From: Lysobacter gummosus
GTDB lineage: Bacteria; Pseudomonadota; Gammaproteobacteria; Xanthomonadales; Xanthomonadaceae
NCBI RefSeq assembly: GCF_001442805.1
Contig: NZ_CP011131.1
Span: 4,588,001 to 4,652,000 of the forward strand
DNA length: 64,000 nt
Reading direction: 5' to 3'
The notes under the pieces were generated by a model, which saw only the letters and a program-made list of their open reading frames with translations, made no database searches and had not been told where the DNA came from. Position numbers and translations under genes: made by a program. Shown in pieces: positions 56,554 to 64,000 of the stretch (position 1 is the first letter of the stretch; every line of letters begins with the position of its first letter).

Positions 56554-58275
56554 ATGCGTCTGTCGCAGTTCCATCTCCACACCAGCAAGGAAACGCCCGC
56601 CGAAGCCGAAATCGTCAGCCACAAGCTGATGCTCAAGGCCGGCATGATCCGCAAGCTCGCCGCCGGCCTGTACACCTGGTCGCCGCTGGGCCTGCGCGTA
56701 TTGCGCAAGGTCGAGCGCGCGGTGCGCGAGGAAATGAACGCCGCCGGCGCGATCGAAGTGCTGATGCCGGCGGTGCAGCCCAAGGAGCTGTGGGAGGAAA
56801 CCGGGCGCTGGGAGAAATTCGGCGGCCAGTTGCTGAAGATCAAGGACCGCAAGGAAGCCTGGTACTGCTTCGGCCCCACGCATGAGGAAGTCATCACCGA
56901 CTTCGCTCGCAACGAGCTGTCCAGCTACAAGCAGCTGCCGGTCAATTTCTATCAGATCCAGACCAAGTTCCGCGACGAGATCCGCCCGCGTTTCGGCGTG
57001 ATGCGCGCGCGCGAGTTCCTGATGAAGGACGCCTATTCCTTCCACGTCACCGACGAGGACCTGGGCCGCGAATACCGCAACATGTACGACACCTACGGCC
57101 GCATCTTCACCCGCCTGGGACTGAAGTTCCGCGCCGTGTTCGCCGACACCGGCGCGATCGGCGGCAGCGCCTCGCACGAGTTCCACGTGCTGGCCGATTC
57201 GGGCGAGGACGCGATCGCCTTCTCCGACGGCTCGGACTACGCGGCCAACGTCGAGCTGGCCGAAGCGCTGGCGCCGGGCGCGCGCGCCGCGGCCGGCGAA
57301 GAACTGCGCAAGGTCGATACGCCGACGCAGAAAAACTGCGAGGACGTTGCCGCCCTGCTCGGCATCGGCCTGGCGCGCACGGTCAAGTCGGTGGCGATCA
57401 TCGGCAGCGACGGCGAAGGCAAACCGCAGTTCGCCCTGGCGCTGGTGCGCGGCGATCACGTGGTCAACGAGATCAAGCTGTCCAAGCTCGCCGGCCTGGC
57501 CGAGTACCGCCTGGCCACCGAAGCGGAAATCCTCGAACACCTGGGCGCGCAGCCGGGCTTCCTGGGCCCGGTCAAGCCGCTCAAGCCCGTGCGCGTGATC
57601 GCCGACCGCAGCGTCGCGGCGATGGCCGACTTCGTGGTCGGCGCGAACGAAAACGGCTACCACCTCGCCGGCGTCAACTGGGGCCGCGATCTGGCCGAGG
57701 CCGACGAAGTCGCCGACATCCGCAACGCGGTGGCCGGCGATCCCTCGCCCGACGGCAAGGGCACCCTGGGCATCGCCCGCGGCATCGAGGTCGGCCACGT
57801 GTTCCAGCTCGGCCGCAAGTACGCCGAAGCGATGAAGCTCAGCGTGCTCGACGACAGCGGCAAGGCCGCGACCCCGGCGATGGGCTGCTACGGCATCGGC
57901 GTGTCGCGCATCGTCGCCGCGGCGATCGAGCAGAACTTCGACGAAGCCGGCATCGCCTGGCCCGAGGCGATGGCGCCGTGGCAGGCGGTGGTGTGCGTGA
58001 TCAATCCGAAGAACGACGCCGCCGTGGCCCAGGCCGCGCAGGATCTGTACCAGGATCTGCTCAAGGCAGGCGTGGACGCCGCCCTCGACGACCGCGGCCT
58101 GCGTCCGGGCGCGATGTTCGCCGACATGGAACTGATCGGCGTGCCGCACCGGGTGGTGGTGTCCGAACGCGGCCTGGCCGCGGGCAGTTTCGAATACCGT
58201 CACCGCCGCGCCAGCGAGGCGGAGAATCTCGACCGCGCCGCGGTCCTGGCCCGGATCGGCGGCGCCGCGCAGTAA
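56554..58275 (+). CDS. proS: Prolyl-tRNA synthetase
   Basis: 573 aa. A class II synthetase charging tRNA-Pro, of the bacterial type with an inserted editing (YbaK-like) domain at about residues 225-390 ([51 protein letters not shown]). Motif 2 is [25 protein letters not shown] and motif 3 [23 protein letters not shown]-terminal anticodon-binding domain completes it. The start at 56554 ([15 protein letters not shown]) matches the family. Confidence 0.96.
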   Translation: MRLSQFHLHTSKETPAEAEIVSHKLMLKAGMIRKLAAGLYTWSPLGLRVLRKVERAVREEMNAAGAIEVLMPAVQPKELWEETGRWEKFGGQLLKIKDRKEAWYCFGPTHEEVITDFARNELSSYKQLPVNFYQIQTKFRDEIRPRFGVMRAREFLMKDAYSFHVTDEDLGREYRNMYDTYGRIFTRLGLKFRAVFADTGAIGGSASHEFHVLADSGEDAIAFSDGSDYAANVELAEALAPGARAAAGEELRKVDTPTQKNCEDVAALLGIGLARTVKSVAIIGSDGEGKPQFALALVRGDHVVNEIKLSKLAGLAEYRLATEAEILEHLGAQPGFLGPVKPLKPVRVIADRSVAAMADFVVGANENGYHLAGVNWGRDLAEADEVADIRNAVAGDPSPDGKGTLGIARGIEVGHVFQLGRKYAEAMKLSVLDDSGKAATPAMGCYGIGVSRIVAAAIEQNFDEAGIAWPEAMAPWQAVVCVINPKNDAAVAQAAQDLYQDLLKAGVDAALDDRGLRPGAMFADMELIGVPHRVVVSERGLAAGSFEYRHRRASEAENLDRAAVLARIGGAAQ

Positions 58276-58302
58276 AGCCGGGCGCCGCGCGCGCGATTAA
58301 AA

Positions 58303-58334
58303 CCGGCGCCGCCGCCCCATCGCGGCGGCGCCGG
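58303..58334. terminator. GC-rich hairpin after proS
   Basis: CCGGCGCCGCCGC-CCCATC-GCGGCGGCGCCGG, 13-bp arms, 27 nt after the proS stop. It has a TTTTAA tail only on the minus strand, so for proS it is at best an imperfect terminator. The remainder of the 518-bp gap to 58793 shows no gene; it contains the AT-richer promoter below. Confidence 0.5.
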
Positions 58335-58710
58335 CGATTACCTTTCCCAGCGCCACGGGTAATACCGGCCGGTGTTTGACATCGTCCCGGACCCGGCCTG
58401 AGCCGGCCGCCGGGTCATCGCCCAATCGGCTTTTATAAGCAGGTTGCGCGCCTGCTTTCCAAACCGGCGGCTCCAGGTTTGGATAAATCCGTCTAAACCC
58501 CCGACGTAATCCTCGCCGGCCCTGCCGTGCAAGCGCGATCCGGCCGCTTTCGCCGGCAAAACCGCCCAATAGCGCTGGATTAACGACAAGCGCGGCCCGC
58601 CCCGGCGACATGCGTGAGTATCGCGGTTAACCGCCGCATCGGCCCGGCGAATTCCGATGCCGCTCACGACCGGCGCCGCCCCAATATCGGGGTATATATC
58701 TTTGCTTACG

Positions 58711-58739
58711 TTTACGGCAGACTGCGCTGCCATTAGTAT
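58711..58739 (+). promoter_or_regulatory. Candidate promoter of the H-NS-like gene
   Basis: TTTACG (58711-58716) and TAGTAT (58734-58739) are separated by exactly 17 bp. Transcription would begin near 58746, giving a leader of about 48 nt. The stretch just upstream (GGTATATATCTTTGCTTACG) is unusually AT-rich for this window, which would suit binding by the gene's own product. Confidence 0.55.
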
Positions 58740-58793
58740 GCTGCCGCGCGCCAGGGATTGGCCGTTTTCCGACCATTACTCCCCGGAGGCCCC

Positions 58794-59186
58794 ATGTCGA
58801 TCGATCTGTCCTCGTTGTCCGCGAAAGAACTCGAATCCCTGATCAGCCAGGCCAAGAAGCGCAAGACCACGTTGAACAAGCGCAAGCCGATCGCGGCGGT
58901 GCGCAAAAGAATCAGCCAGGTGCTCAAAACCGAGGGTTACACCCTGGAAGAACTGTTCGGTAGCGCCGCTCCGGCCGCTGCCCGCGGCGCAGGCAAGGCC
59001 AGCAAGGCCGCCGCCAAGCCGGCCGCCGCCGCCCGCAAGGCGCGCAAGCCGTTGGGCAAGGTCGCCCCGAAGTACCGCAACCCGGCCAATACCGGCGAAA
59101 CCTGGACCGGCCGCGGCAAGCAACCGCGCTGGCTGGCCGCTTATACGGCGCAGGGTAAGAAGCTGGAAGATTTCCTGATCAAGTAA
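58794..59186 (+). CDS. H-NS family nucleoid protein
   Basis: 130 aa. The N-terminal coiled coil (SAKELESLISQAKKRKTTLNKRK) mediates dimerisation. A lysine/alanine-rich linker (ARGAGKASKAAAKPAAAARKARK) is histone H1-like. The C-terminal DNA-binding motif KYRNPANTGETWTGRGKQPRW is cut from the H-NS/BpH3/MvaT-type consensus. Such proteins silence AT-rich foreign DNA and shape the nucleoid. A GGAGG ribosome-binding site precedes the ATG, and a clean terminator follows. Confidence 0.9.
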   Translation: MSIDLSSLSAKELESLISQAKKRKTTLNKRKPIAAVRKRISQVLKTEGYTLEELFGSAAPAAARGAGKASKAAAKPAAAARKARKPLGKVAPKYRNPANTGETWTGRGKQPRWLAAYTAQGKKLEDFLIK

Positions 59187-59214
59187 TCTGGACTAAAAAC
59201 CAAAATCAACGAAT

Positions 59215-59238
59215 ACGCCGGCCTTAAGCCGGCGTTTT
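59215..59238 (+). terminator. Intrinsic terminator of the H-NS-like gene
   Basis: ACGCCGGC-CTTAA-GCCGGCGTTTT, an eight-base-pair stem with a T tail, 29 nt after the stop codon. Confidence 0.85.
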
Positions 59239-59248
59239 CATTGGAGCC

Positions 59249-59330
59249 GAGATTCGTGATTAGGGATTAGGGATTGGCGAAGCAACAGCAGCCACCCCCC
59301 CCCGCCCTCACAATCCCCAATCCCGCCCCC
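59249..59330. repeat. Heptamer element before the ThrE-type gene end
   Basis: GATTCGT, GATTAGG, GATTAGG, GATTGGC form the left arm (59250-59279). CAATCCCCAATCCCG (59310-59325) is a shorter inverse arm, ending near the stop of the exporter gene. Confidence 0.6.
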
Positions 59331-60599
59331 TCAAAGATTCCGCCGCGAAGGCAACAACAAATTCCCGAATATCAACCCGGCGATCAACGCCAGCAAGATA
59401 TTGATCACCGCCAGAATCGCATCCTGGCCGACGTTCACGTCCTGCTGCTGGATCATCGTCAGCAGCCCGCGCAGGCTTACGCTGCCGGGCACCAGCAGGA
59501 TGATGCCGGGCACCCGGATGATCGCCCCGGGCCGATTGCCCCAGCGCGCGTAGGCGTTGCCGATCGCGGTCATGATCAGGGCGGCGAGGAATATCCCGGC
59601 CGGGCTGCCCCAGGCCAAACCCACGAAGCGCGAAATCAGATAACCGGCGGCGGCCGAGGCCATGACTTTCAGGTAATCGCTGCGGTGGGCCCGGAACAGC
59701 ACCGCGAAGGCGTAGGACGCCACCGCCAGCCCGCACCATTCGACCCAGGATTCCTGCGGCCGCCACGCCCGCACCACCGGTTCCAGGCCGACCAGATCGG
59801 CCAGGTACAGGCCGATGACCGTGCCCACCGCGAGTTTCACCACCGTGGTCACCGCGCCGGCGAATCGCGCCGTGCCCGATACCAGATGCTGGCTGGTCAA
59901 TTCGTTGACCGCGTTGGTCAGCGCCATACCCGGCAGCAGCACGATCAGCGAGGCGATGATCACCGTGTTCTGATTCAACGGCGCGATGAAATTGGCCACC
60001 AGCAGCACCGAGGCCGCGGCGAACATGCCCGCGATCGCCTCCAGCGCCTCGCGCAGACGCGGGCGCTGGCCGGAAATATCCACCAGCAGGCCGATCATCA
60101 ATCCATTCAACGCCGCCACGCCGATGTCCAGCCACGGCAGCCGCAGCAGACCGGCGACCGCGCCGGCGGCCAGGCCGTAGCCGAACACCTGCATCGCCCG
60201 CCAGCGTTTGCTGCGAGGCCGGTCCAGCGCCTCCAGCGCGGCGTGGCCGGCGGCCAGATCCAGATTGCCGGCCATCACCTCTTCGGCGATGCGGTCGGTT
60301 TCGCTGAGCCGGTAGAGGTCGTTTTCGCCCGGTGGCAGGCGGATGACACGAGTGGTGTCGCTGTCGCCCAGCGGCCGGTTGGGATCGCTGAAGGTCAGGA
60401 TCAATCCGGTCGGATTGGACCACGGCTCGCATTCCAAGCGCAGTTTCTGCGCCACCGCCGTCACCGCGCCTTCCAGGCGCTGCGCGGTCGTGCCGTAACT
60501 GTGCAGACGCTCGGCCAGCTCGACCACGAAGGCGATGCGGGCGGCGTAACTGGTCGCGCTGAGCGGATGCGGGGTGGACATGTCGCGCAAGGATCGCAT
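59331..60599 (-). CDS. ThrE-type threonine/serine exporter
   Basis: 422 aa, carrying both domains of the family in one chain. The N-terminal ThrE domain includes FVVELAERLHSYGTTAQRLEGAV. Helices then begin near MQVFGYGLAAGAVAGLL. The C-terminal ThrE_2 part runs from ESWVEWCGLAVASYAFAVLFRA to LLALIAGLIFGNLLL, giving about ten membrane helices. It should export small amino acids such as Thr or Ser; the substrate is not proven. The ATG at 60599 or 60581 may start it. Confidence 0.85.
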   Translation of the reverse strand: MRSLRDMSTPHPLSATSYAARIAFVVELAERLHSYGTTAQRLEGAVTAVAQKLRLECEPWSNPTGLILTFSDPNRPLGDSDTTRVIRLPPGENDLYRLSETDRIAEEVMAGNLDLAAGHAALEALDRPRSKRWRAMQVFGYGLAAGAVAGLLRLPWLDIGVAALNGLMIGLLVDISGQRPRLREALEAIAGMFAAASVLLVANFIAPLNQNTVIIASLIVLLPGMALTNAVNELTSQHLVSGTARFAGAVTTVVKLAVGTVIGLYLADLVGLEPVVRAWRPQESWVEWCGLAVASYAFAVLFRAHRSDYLKVMASAAAGYLISRFVGLAWGSPAGIFLAALIMTAIGNAYARWGNRPGAIIRVPGIILLVPGSVSLRGLLTMIQQQDVNVGQDAILAVINILLALIAGLIFGNLLLPSRRNL

Positions 60600-60604
60600 G
60601 GGTG

Positions 60605-60750
60605 GGCTGGGACGGGAATCGGGAATGGGGAATGGGGAATGGGGAATGGGGAATGGGGAATCGGATGAAGCAAAAGCGGCCGGCGGTTGATCGCATCCTT
60701 CGAGGCCCCGATTCCCGATTCCCGATTCCCCATTCCCGTCCCAGCCCCAA
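60605..60750. repeat. Large heptamer hairpin between the divergent exporter and mlaE
   Basis: The left arm (60605-60665) is GGGAATC, GGGAATG, then GGGAATG repeated five times. The right arm (60708-60748) is the inverse (CCCGATTCCCGATTCCCCATT...). The interior is about 42 bp. It lies in the region where both divergent promoters would be expected. Confidence 0.85.
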
Positions 60751-60807
60751 ACTGCACGCAACACTCACCATGCCGTCCCTAGCCTGTATCCTCCCGCTCG
60801 AGGCCCT

Positions 60808-61929
60808 ATGACCGTATCGACCACGCAAGCGCCGGAAATCGCCGCCGATGGCCAAGCGCCCTCGCGGCTACGCCTTTCCGGCTGTTGGACGCTGGAACAT
60901 GCGGTGACCATCGGCAGCGTGCTCAAGCACGTGCCCGAGGGCGTCAGCGAAATCGACGCGACCGGGGTCGAGCGCCTGGACTCGGTCGGCGTGCTGCAGC
61001 TGATGCGCTACGCGCGCCGCCACCAGATGGATTTCGACGCCAGCTTCAGTTTCCACGACAGTCATCGCGCGCTGGTCAGCGCGATCGAGGACGTCGCCGA
61101 CGAGCGCCCGAAGAAGAAACGCGAATACGGCTTCCAGGCCGCGCTCGCGCGCCTGGGCTTCGCGGTCACCGACAATTGGAAGGAAGTGCTGGCGCTGATC
61201 GCCTTCTTCGGCGAAACGCTGGTCAAGATGTTGCGGTTGTTCAAGAACCCGGGGCGCTTTCGTCCGACCGCGACCGTGCACCACATGGAGCAGGTCGGCC
61301 TGGACGCGGTGCCGCTGATCGCGCTGCTGTGTTATCTGGTCGGCGCGGTGGTGGCGTTCCTGGGTTCGACCATCCTGAAGGATTTCGGCGCGACCATCTT
61401 CGTGGTCGAGCTGGTCAGCATCGCCTTCCTGCGCGAGTTCGGCGTGCTGCTGACCGCGATCGTGCTCGCCGGCCGCACCGCCAGCGCCTTCACCGCGCAG
61501 ATCGGCGCGATGGTCAGCCGCGAGGAAGTCGATGCGATCCGCACCCTGGGCATGGACCCGATCGACCTGCTGGTGATCCCGCGCGTGCTGGCGCTGCTGG
61601 TGATGCTGCCGCTGCTGACCTTCATCGCGATGGTCGCCGGCCTGCTCGGCGGCCTCACCGTCGGCGCCTACGGCCTGGATATTCCGCCGCAGCAGTACCT
61701 GGCGCGCATGCACGACACCATGCAACTGCGCCATTTCCTGGTCGGCATGTCCAAGGCGCCGGTCTTCGCCCTGCTGATCAGCCTGATCGGCTGCCTGGAA
61801 GGCCTGCAGGTGCAAGGCACCGCGCAGTCGGTCGGCGAGCGCACGACTTCCAGCGTGGTCCAGTCGATTTCGCTGGTGATCGTGCTCGATGCGTTCTTCG
61901 CGATATGGTTCATGGAGATGGGCTGGTGA
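60808..61929 (+). CDS. mlaE: MlaE-type ABC permease with fused STAS domain
   Basis: 373 aa. The first 95 residues form a STAS-like domain (LRLSGCWTLEHAVTIGSVLKHVPEGVSEIDATGVERLDSVG), a role filled by the separate MlaB in E. coli. The remaining 270 residues are the MlaE/YrbE permease with five to six helices and the signature LTAIVLAGRTASAFTAQIGAMVSREEVDAIRTLGMDP. It transports phospholipids between membranes to maintain lipid asymmetry. mlaF and mlaD follow, with an extra gene between them. Confidence 0.93.
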   Translation: MTVSTTQAPEIAADGQAPSRLRLSGCWTLEHAVTIGSVLKHVPEGVSEIDATGVERLDSVGVLQLMRYARRHQMDFDASFSFHDSHRALVSAIEDVADERPKKKREYGFQAALARLGFAVTDNWKEVLALIAFFGETLVKMLRLFKNPGRFRPTATVHHMEQVGLDAVPLIALLCYLVGAVVAFLGSTILKDFGATIFVVELVSIAFLREFGVLLTAIVLAGRTASAFTAQIGAMVSREEVDAIRTLGMDPIDLLVIPRVLALLVMLPLLTFIAMVAGLLGGLTVGAYGLDIPPQQYLARMHDTMQLRHFLVGMSKAPVFALLISLIGCLEGLQVQGTAQSVGERTTSSVVQSISLVIVLDAFFAIWFMEMGW

Positions 61930-61930
61930 T

Positions 61931-62050
61931 CGGGCCGGGAATGGAGAATCGGGAATCGGGAATCGTCGAAAGGCGTGCCGCGCACGTGCTTGCGAAGTTC
62001 GCGGAGAAACCGCTTTGACGATTCCCGATTCCCGACTCCCGATTCCCGAT
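61931..62050. repeat. Heptamer hairpin spanning the mlaE-mlaF junction
   Basis: The left arm (61936-61967) is GGGAATGGAGAATCGGGAATCGGGAATCGTC-like; the right arm (62017-62050) is its inverse. The loop of about 49 nt contains the mlaF ribosome-binding site GGAG (62003-62006). The right arm is translated as the N-terminus of MlaF. Confidence 0.85.
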
Positions 62051-62884
62051 GAAGCCGACGGCAAAGCCGACGACGTAATCATCCGCATCCGCGGCCTGGT
62101 CAACCGCTTCGGCGATCAGGTCGTGCACGACGGCCTGGACCTGGACGTCAAGCGCGGCGAGATCATCGGCGTGGTCGGCGGTTCGGGCACCGGCAAGTCG
62201 GTGATGATGCGGTCCGTCCTGGGCCTGCGCCGGCCCAATGCCGGCGAGATCGAAGTGCTGGGCATCGACGCGCGCAATCCCGATCCGCGCCTGCGCCGAG
62301 AGATCGAACGCAACACCGGCGTGCTGTTCCAGGACGGCGCGCTGTTCTCGTCGCTGACCGTCGGCGAGAACGTGCAGGTGCCGCTGAAGGAGTACCACGG
62401 CGACCTGCCCGATTCGCTGCGCTACGAACTGGCGCTGCTGAAGGTCAAGCTGTCGGGCCTGCCGGCGGACGCGATCGACAAGCTGCCCTCGCAGTTGTCC
62501 GGCGGCATGCGCAAGCGCGCCGGCCTGGCGCGCGCGCTGGCGCTGGACCCGCCGCTGCTGTTCCTCGACGAACCCACCGCCGGCCTGGACCCGATCGGCG
62601 CGGCCGCGTTCGACCGCCTGATCCGCACGCTGCAACAGGCGCTGGGCCTGACCGTGTTCCTGATTACCCACGACCTGGACACGCTGTACGCGATCTGCGA
62701 CCGCATCGCGGTGCTGGCGGACAAGAAGGTCATCGCCTGCGCGCCGATCGAGGAAGTGGAAAAGCTCGATCACCCGTGGGTGCAGGAATATTTCCACGGC
62801 CCGCGCGCGCGCGCCGCCCAGGTCGCGCGCGACAAGAACGTGGCCGGCACCGCGCACAAGCCGACCGATGCGCAGGCCGGATGA
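62015..62884 (+). CDS. mlaF: MlaF-type ABC transporter ATPase
   Basis: 289 aa from a TTG at 62015, preceded by GGAG at 8 nt. No ATG or GTG lies in frame nearby, and an ATG at 61889 would overlap mlaE by 41 nt. Walker A GGSGTGKS is at 55-62, the signature LSGGMRKRAGLARAL, Walker B LLFLDEPTAGLDP and the His switch in LITHDLDTL. It energises the phospholipid transporter. The N-terminal residues TIPDSRLPIPDEADG come from the heptamer repeat. Confidence 0.92.
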   Translation: MTIPDSRLPIPDEADGKADDVIIRIRGLVNRFGDQVVHDGLDLDVKRGEIIGVVGGSGTGKSVMMRSVLGLRRPNAGEIEVLGIDARNPDPRLRREIERNTGVLFQDGALFSSLTVGENVQVPLKEYHGDLPDSLRYELALLKVKLSGLPADAIDKLPSQLSGGMRKRAGLARALALDPPLLFLDEPTAGLDPIGAAAFDRLIRTLQQALGLTVFLITHDLDTLYAICDRIAVLADKKVIACAPIEEVEKLDHPWVQEYFHGPRARAAQVARDKNVAGTAHKPTDAQAG

Positions 62885-63765
62885 GCGGGCTGTTCGCGCA
62901 TGCCGACACGCTGTGGAGCGTGTCGATCTGGGGACTGCTGTGCGCGGCCGCGGCGCTGCTGTGGTGGCCGCGGGCACGCAAGGCCAGTCTCGCTTTGCTG
63001 ACGGTGACGATGGTCGCCGCCCTGGCGCGCGGCCTGCTCGATCCGCTGGCGCTGATGTCCTTCGCCCTGCTGATCCTGGCCGCCTGGTTGGTGACACCGG
63101 CGCGGGCCAAGGGCGCGCGCATCGCCGGGCATGTGTTGTTCGTGCTGGTCGCCTTCGCCCTGGGCCTGCACCTGATGCCGGGGTTCCACAACCCGCAACT
63201 GATCCAGGACCTGCGGCTGACGCCCGATTCGGCGCCGATGTCGCTGTACTTCAACTTCGACAAACCGCTGGCCGGGTTCTGGCTGCTGCTGTGCTGGCCG
63301 TTGCTGCGCCTGTACGGCGAGGGCGAACGGCCGGTCGCCGCGTCGCTGGCCGCGGGTCTGATCGGCGCGACAGTCGCCGGCGTTTTGTGCCTGGGCTTGG
63401 CGCTGGCTTTGCACCTGCTTACATGGGCGCCGAAATGGCCCGCCTTCGGCGCGCTGTGGGCGCTCAACAATCTGCTGCTGGTGGCGCTGACCGAAGAAGC
63501 CATGTTCCGCGGGTATCTTCTGGAATCGCTGCAGCGGCGCTGGCGCGAGGTCCGGCACGGCGCGACTTACGCCACCATGGTCTCGGCGCTGGCCTTCGGC
63601 CTGGTGCATGCCGGCGGCGGCTGGCGCTGGGTCGTTCTGGCTACGTTGGCGGGGCTGGCTTACGGTTGGGCGTATCGCAAGGGCGGCCTGCTCGGCGCCG
63701 TGCTCGCCCACTTCGGCCTCAACCTGCTGCATTTCACCGTGTTTACCTATCCCATGCTGGCATGA
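62881..63765 (+). CDS. CPBP-family intramembrane metalloprotease
   Basis: 294 aa, eight or so membrane helices. The active-site motifs EEAMFRG (Glu205, Glu206, Arg210), HAGGGWRW and HFGLN (His277, Asn281) are intact. CPBP (Abi) proteases include the CAAX-processing Rce1 and bacteriocin-immunity proteins; the substrate here is unknown. Its ATG overlaps the mlaF stop (ATGA) and mlaD follows 34 nt later, so it belongs to the same transcript. Confidence 0.88.
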   Translation: MSGLFAHADTLWSVSIWGLLCAAAALLWWPRARKASLALLTVTMVAALARGLLDPLALMSFALLILAAWLVTPARAKGARIAGHVLFVLVAFALGLHLMPGFHNPQLIQDLRLTPDSAPMSLYFNFDKPLAGFWLLLCWPLLRLYGEGERPVAASLAAGLIGATVAGVLCLGLALALHLLTWAPKWPAFGALWALNNLLLVALTEEAMFRGYLLESLQRRWREVRHGATYATMVSALAFGLVHAGGGWRWVVLATLAGLAYGWAYRKGGLLGAVLAHFGLNLLHFTVFTYPMLA

Positions 63766-63799
63766 TGCCGGCCAGGGCTTCATCGCTCAAAGGTGCCTG

Positions 63800-64000
63800 A
63801 TGGAAACCAAGGCCAATTACGTCCTCATCGGCGCGTTCACGATCGTGGTGACGCTGTTCCTGCTGTTGTTCGCTCTGTGGGCGGCCAAGTATTCGTCCGA
63901 GAAGAGCTGGCGCGAATACGCGGTGATCTTCAACGAACCGGTCACCGGCCTGTCGGAAGGCAGCACCGTGCAATACAACGGCATCGGCGTGGGCACGGTG
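63800..64000 (+). CDS. mlaD: MlaD-type MCE-domain protein (3' end outside window)
   Basis: The first 67 codons are present. A short basic start is followed by one transmembrane helix (YVLIGAFTIVVTLFLLLFALW) and the opening of the MCE domain (YAVIFNEPVTGLSEGSTVQYNGIGVG), the segment conserved in MlaD/TtgC proteins. MlaD forms the periplasmic lipid-binding ring that works with MlaE and MlaF. Confidence 0.92.
   Translation, partial: METKANYVLIGAFTIVVTLFLLLFALWAAKYSSEKSWREYAVIFNEPVTGLSEGSTVQYNGIGVGTV

Noticed and set aside
55543..58203. 886-residue open frame opposite proS and the DUF4124 gene
   Set aside because: It spans two clear genes on the other strand and part of pssA in another frame, and has arginine/histidine-rich composition without any domain.

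Overview
The window is a GC-rich proteobacterial chromosome segment that looks like a member of the Xanthomonadaceae, most probably Lysobacter or a close relative. The evidence is a type II secretion cluster in the Xanthomonas-type order E-F-G-H-I-J-K-L-M-N-D, the pepA-holC-valS and mla/lptFG arrangements, a RibB with a worn-out GTP cyclohydrolase II domain, and intergenic spacers full of short inverted-repeat families. The genus is an inference; no rRNA or tRNA gene is visible. There is no prophage, plasmid or insertion sequence. It is mostly housekeeping DNA with unusual spacers.

Layout. 1-2.6 kb: the end of a GlcD-type FAD oxidase and a collagen-like glycine-rich lipoprotein. 2.7-7.1 kb: a minus-strand riboflavin operon (FMN riboswitch, ribE, ribB, ribH, nusB, thiL). 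7.2-12.3 kb: a methyltransferase, then ribD, a small membrane protein, nrdR and glyA. 12.3-18 kb (plus strand): an LpxO-like hydroxylase, ettA, a membrane protein, a second methionine aminopeptidase and pyrF. 18-22 kb: a DUF1444-like protein, a Tat-exported metallo-beta-lactamase-fold hydrolase and two glycosyltransferases, then a four-copy tandem array of about 190 bp per unit. 22.9-35.2 kb: the type II secretion operon, with an extra three-repeat lipoprotein between gspE and gspF. 35.5-45.2 kb: purL, a DsbC-like lipoprotein, xerD, an RDD protein and lptGF. 45.4-50.4 kb: pepA, holC, valS. 50.4-52.8 kb: a periplasmic catalase with an ankyrin partner behind a well-matched OxyR site. 53-59 kb: a DUF2785 protein, rimI, pssA, a DUF4124 protein, proS and an H-NS-like protein. 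59.3-64 kb: a ThrE-type exporter and the mla lipid-transport operon (mlaE, mlaF, a CPBP protease, the start of mlaD).

How the parts work together. The riboflavin genes lie under one FMN-sensing leader, except ribD, which sits 2 kb away with nrdR. The secretion genes are tightly coupled by ATGA/GTGA overlaps from gspH to gspL and would export enzymes across the outer membrane. LptFG, MlaEFD and LpxO all build or maintain the outer membrane. KatB-AnkB is a peroxide defence unit. The most distinctive features are the repeat families: REP-like palindromes, hairpins built from 7-bp repeats (one of which supplies the translated start of mlaF), and the 190-bp array behind gspD.
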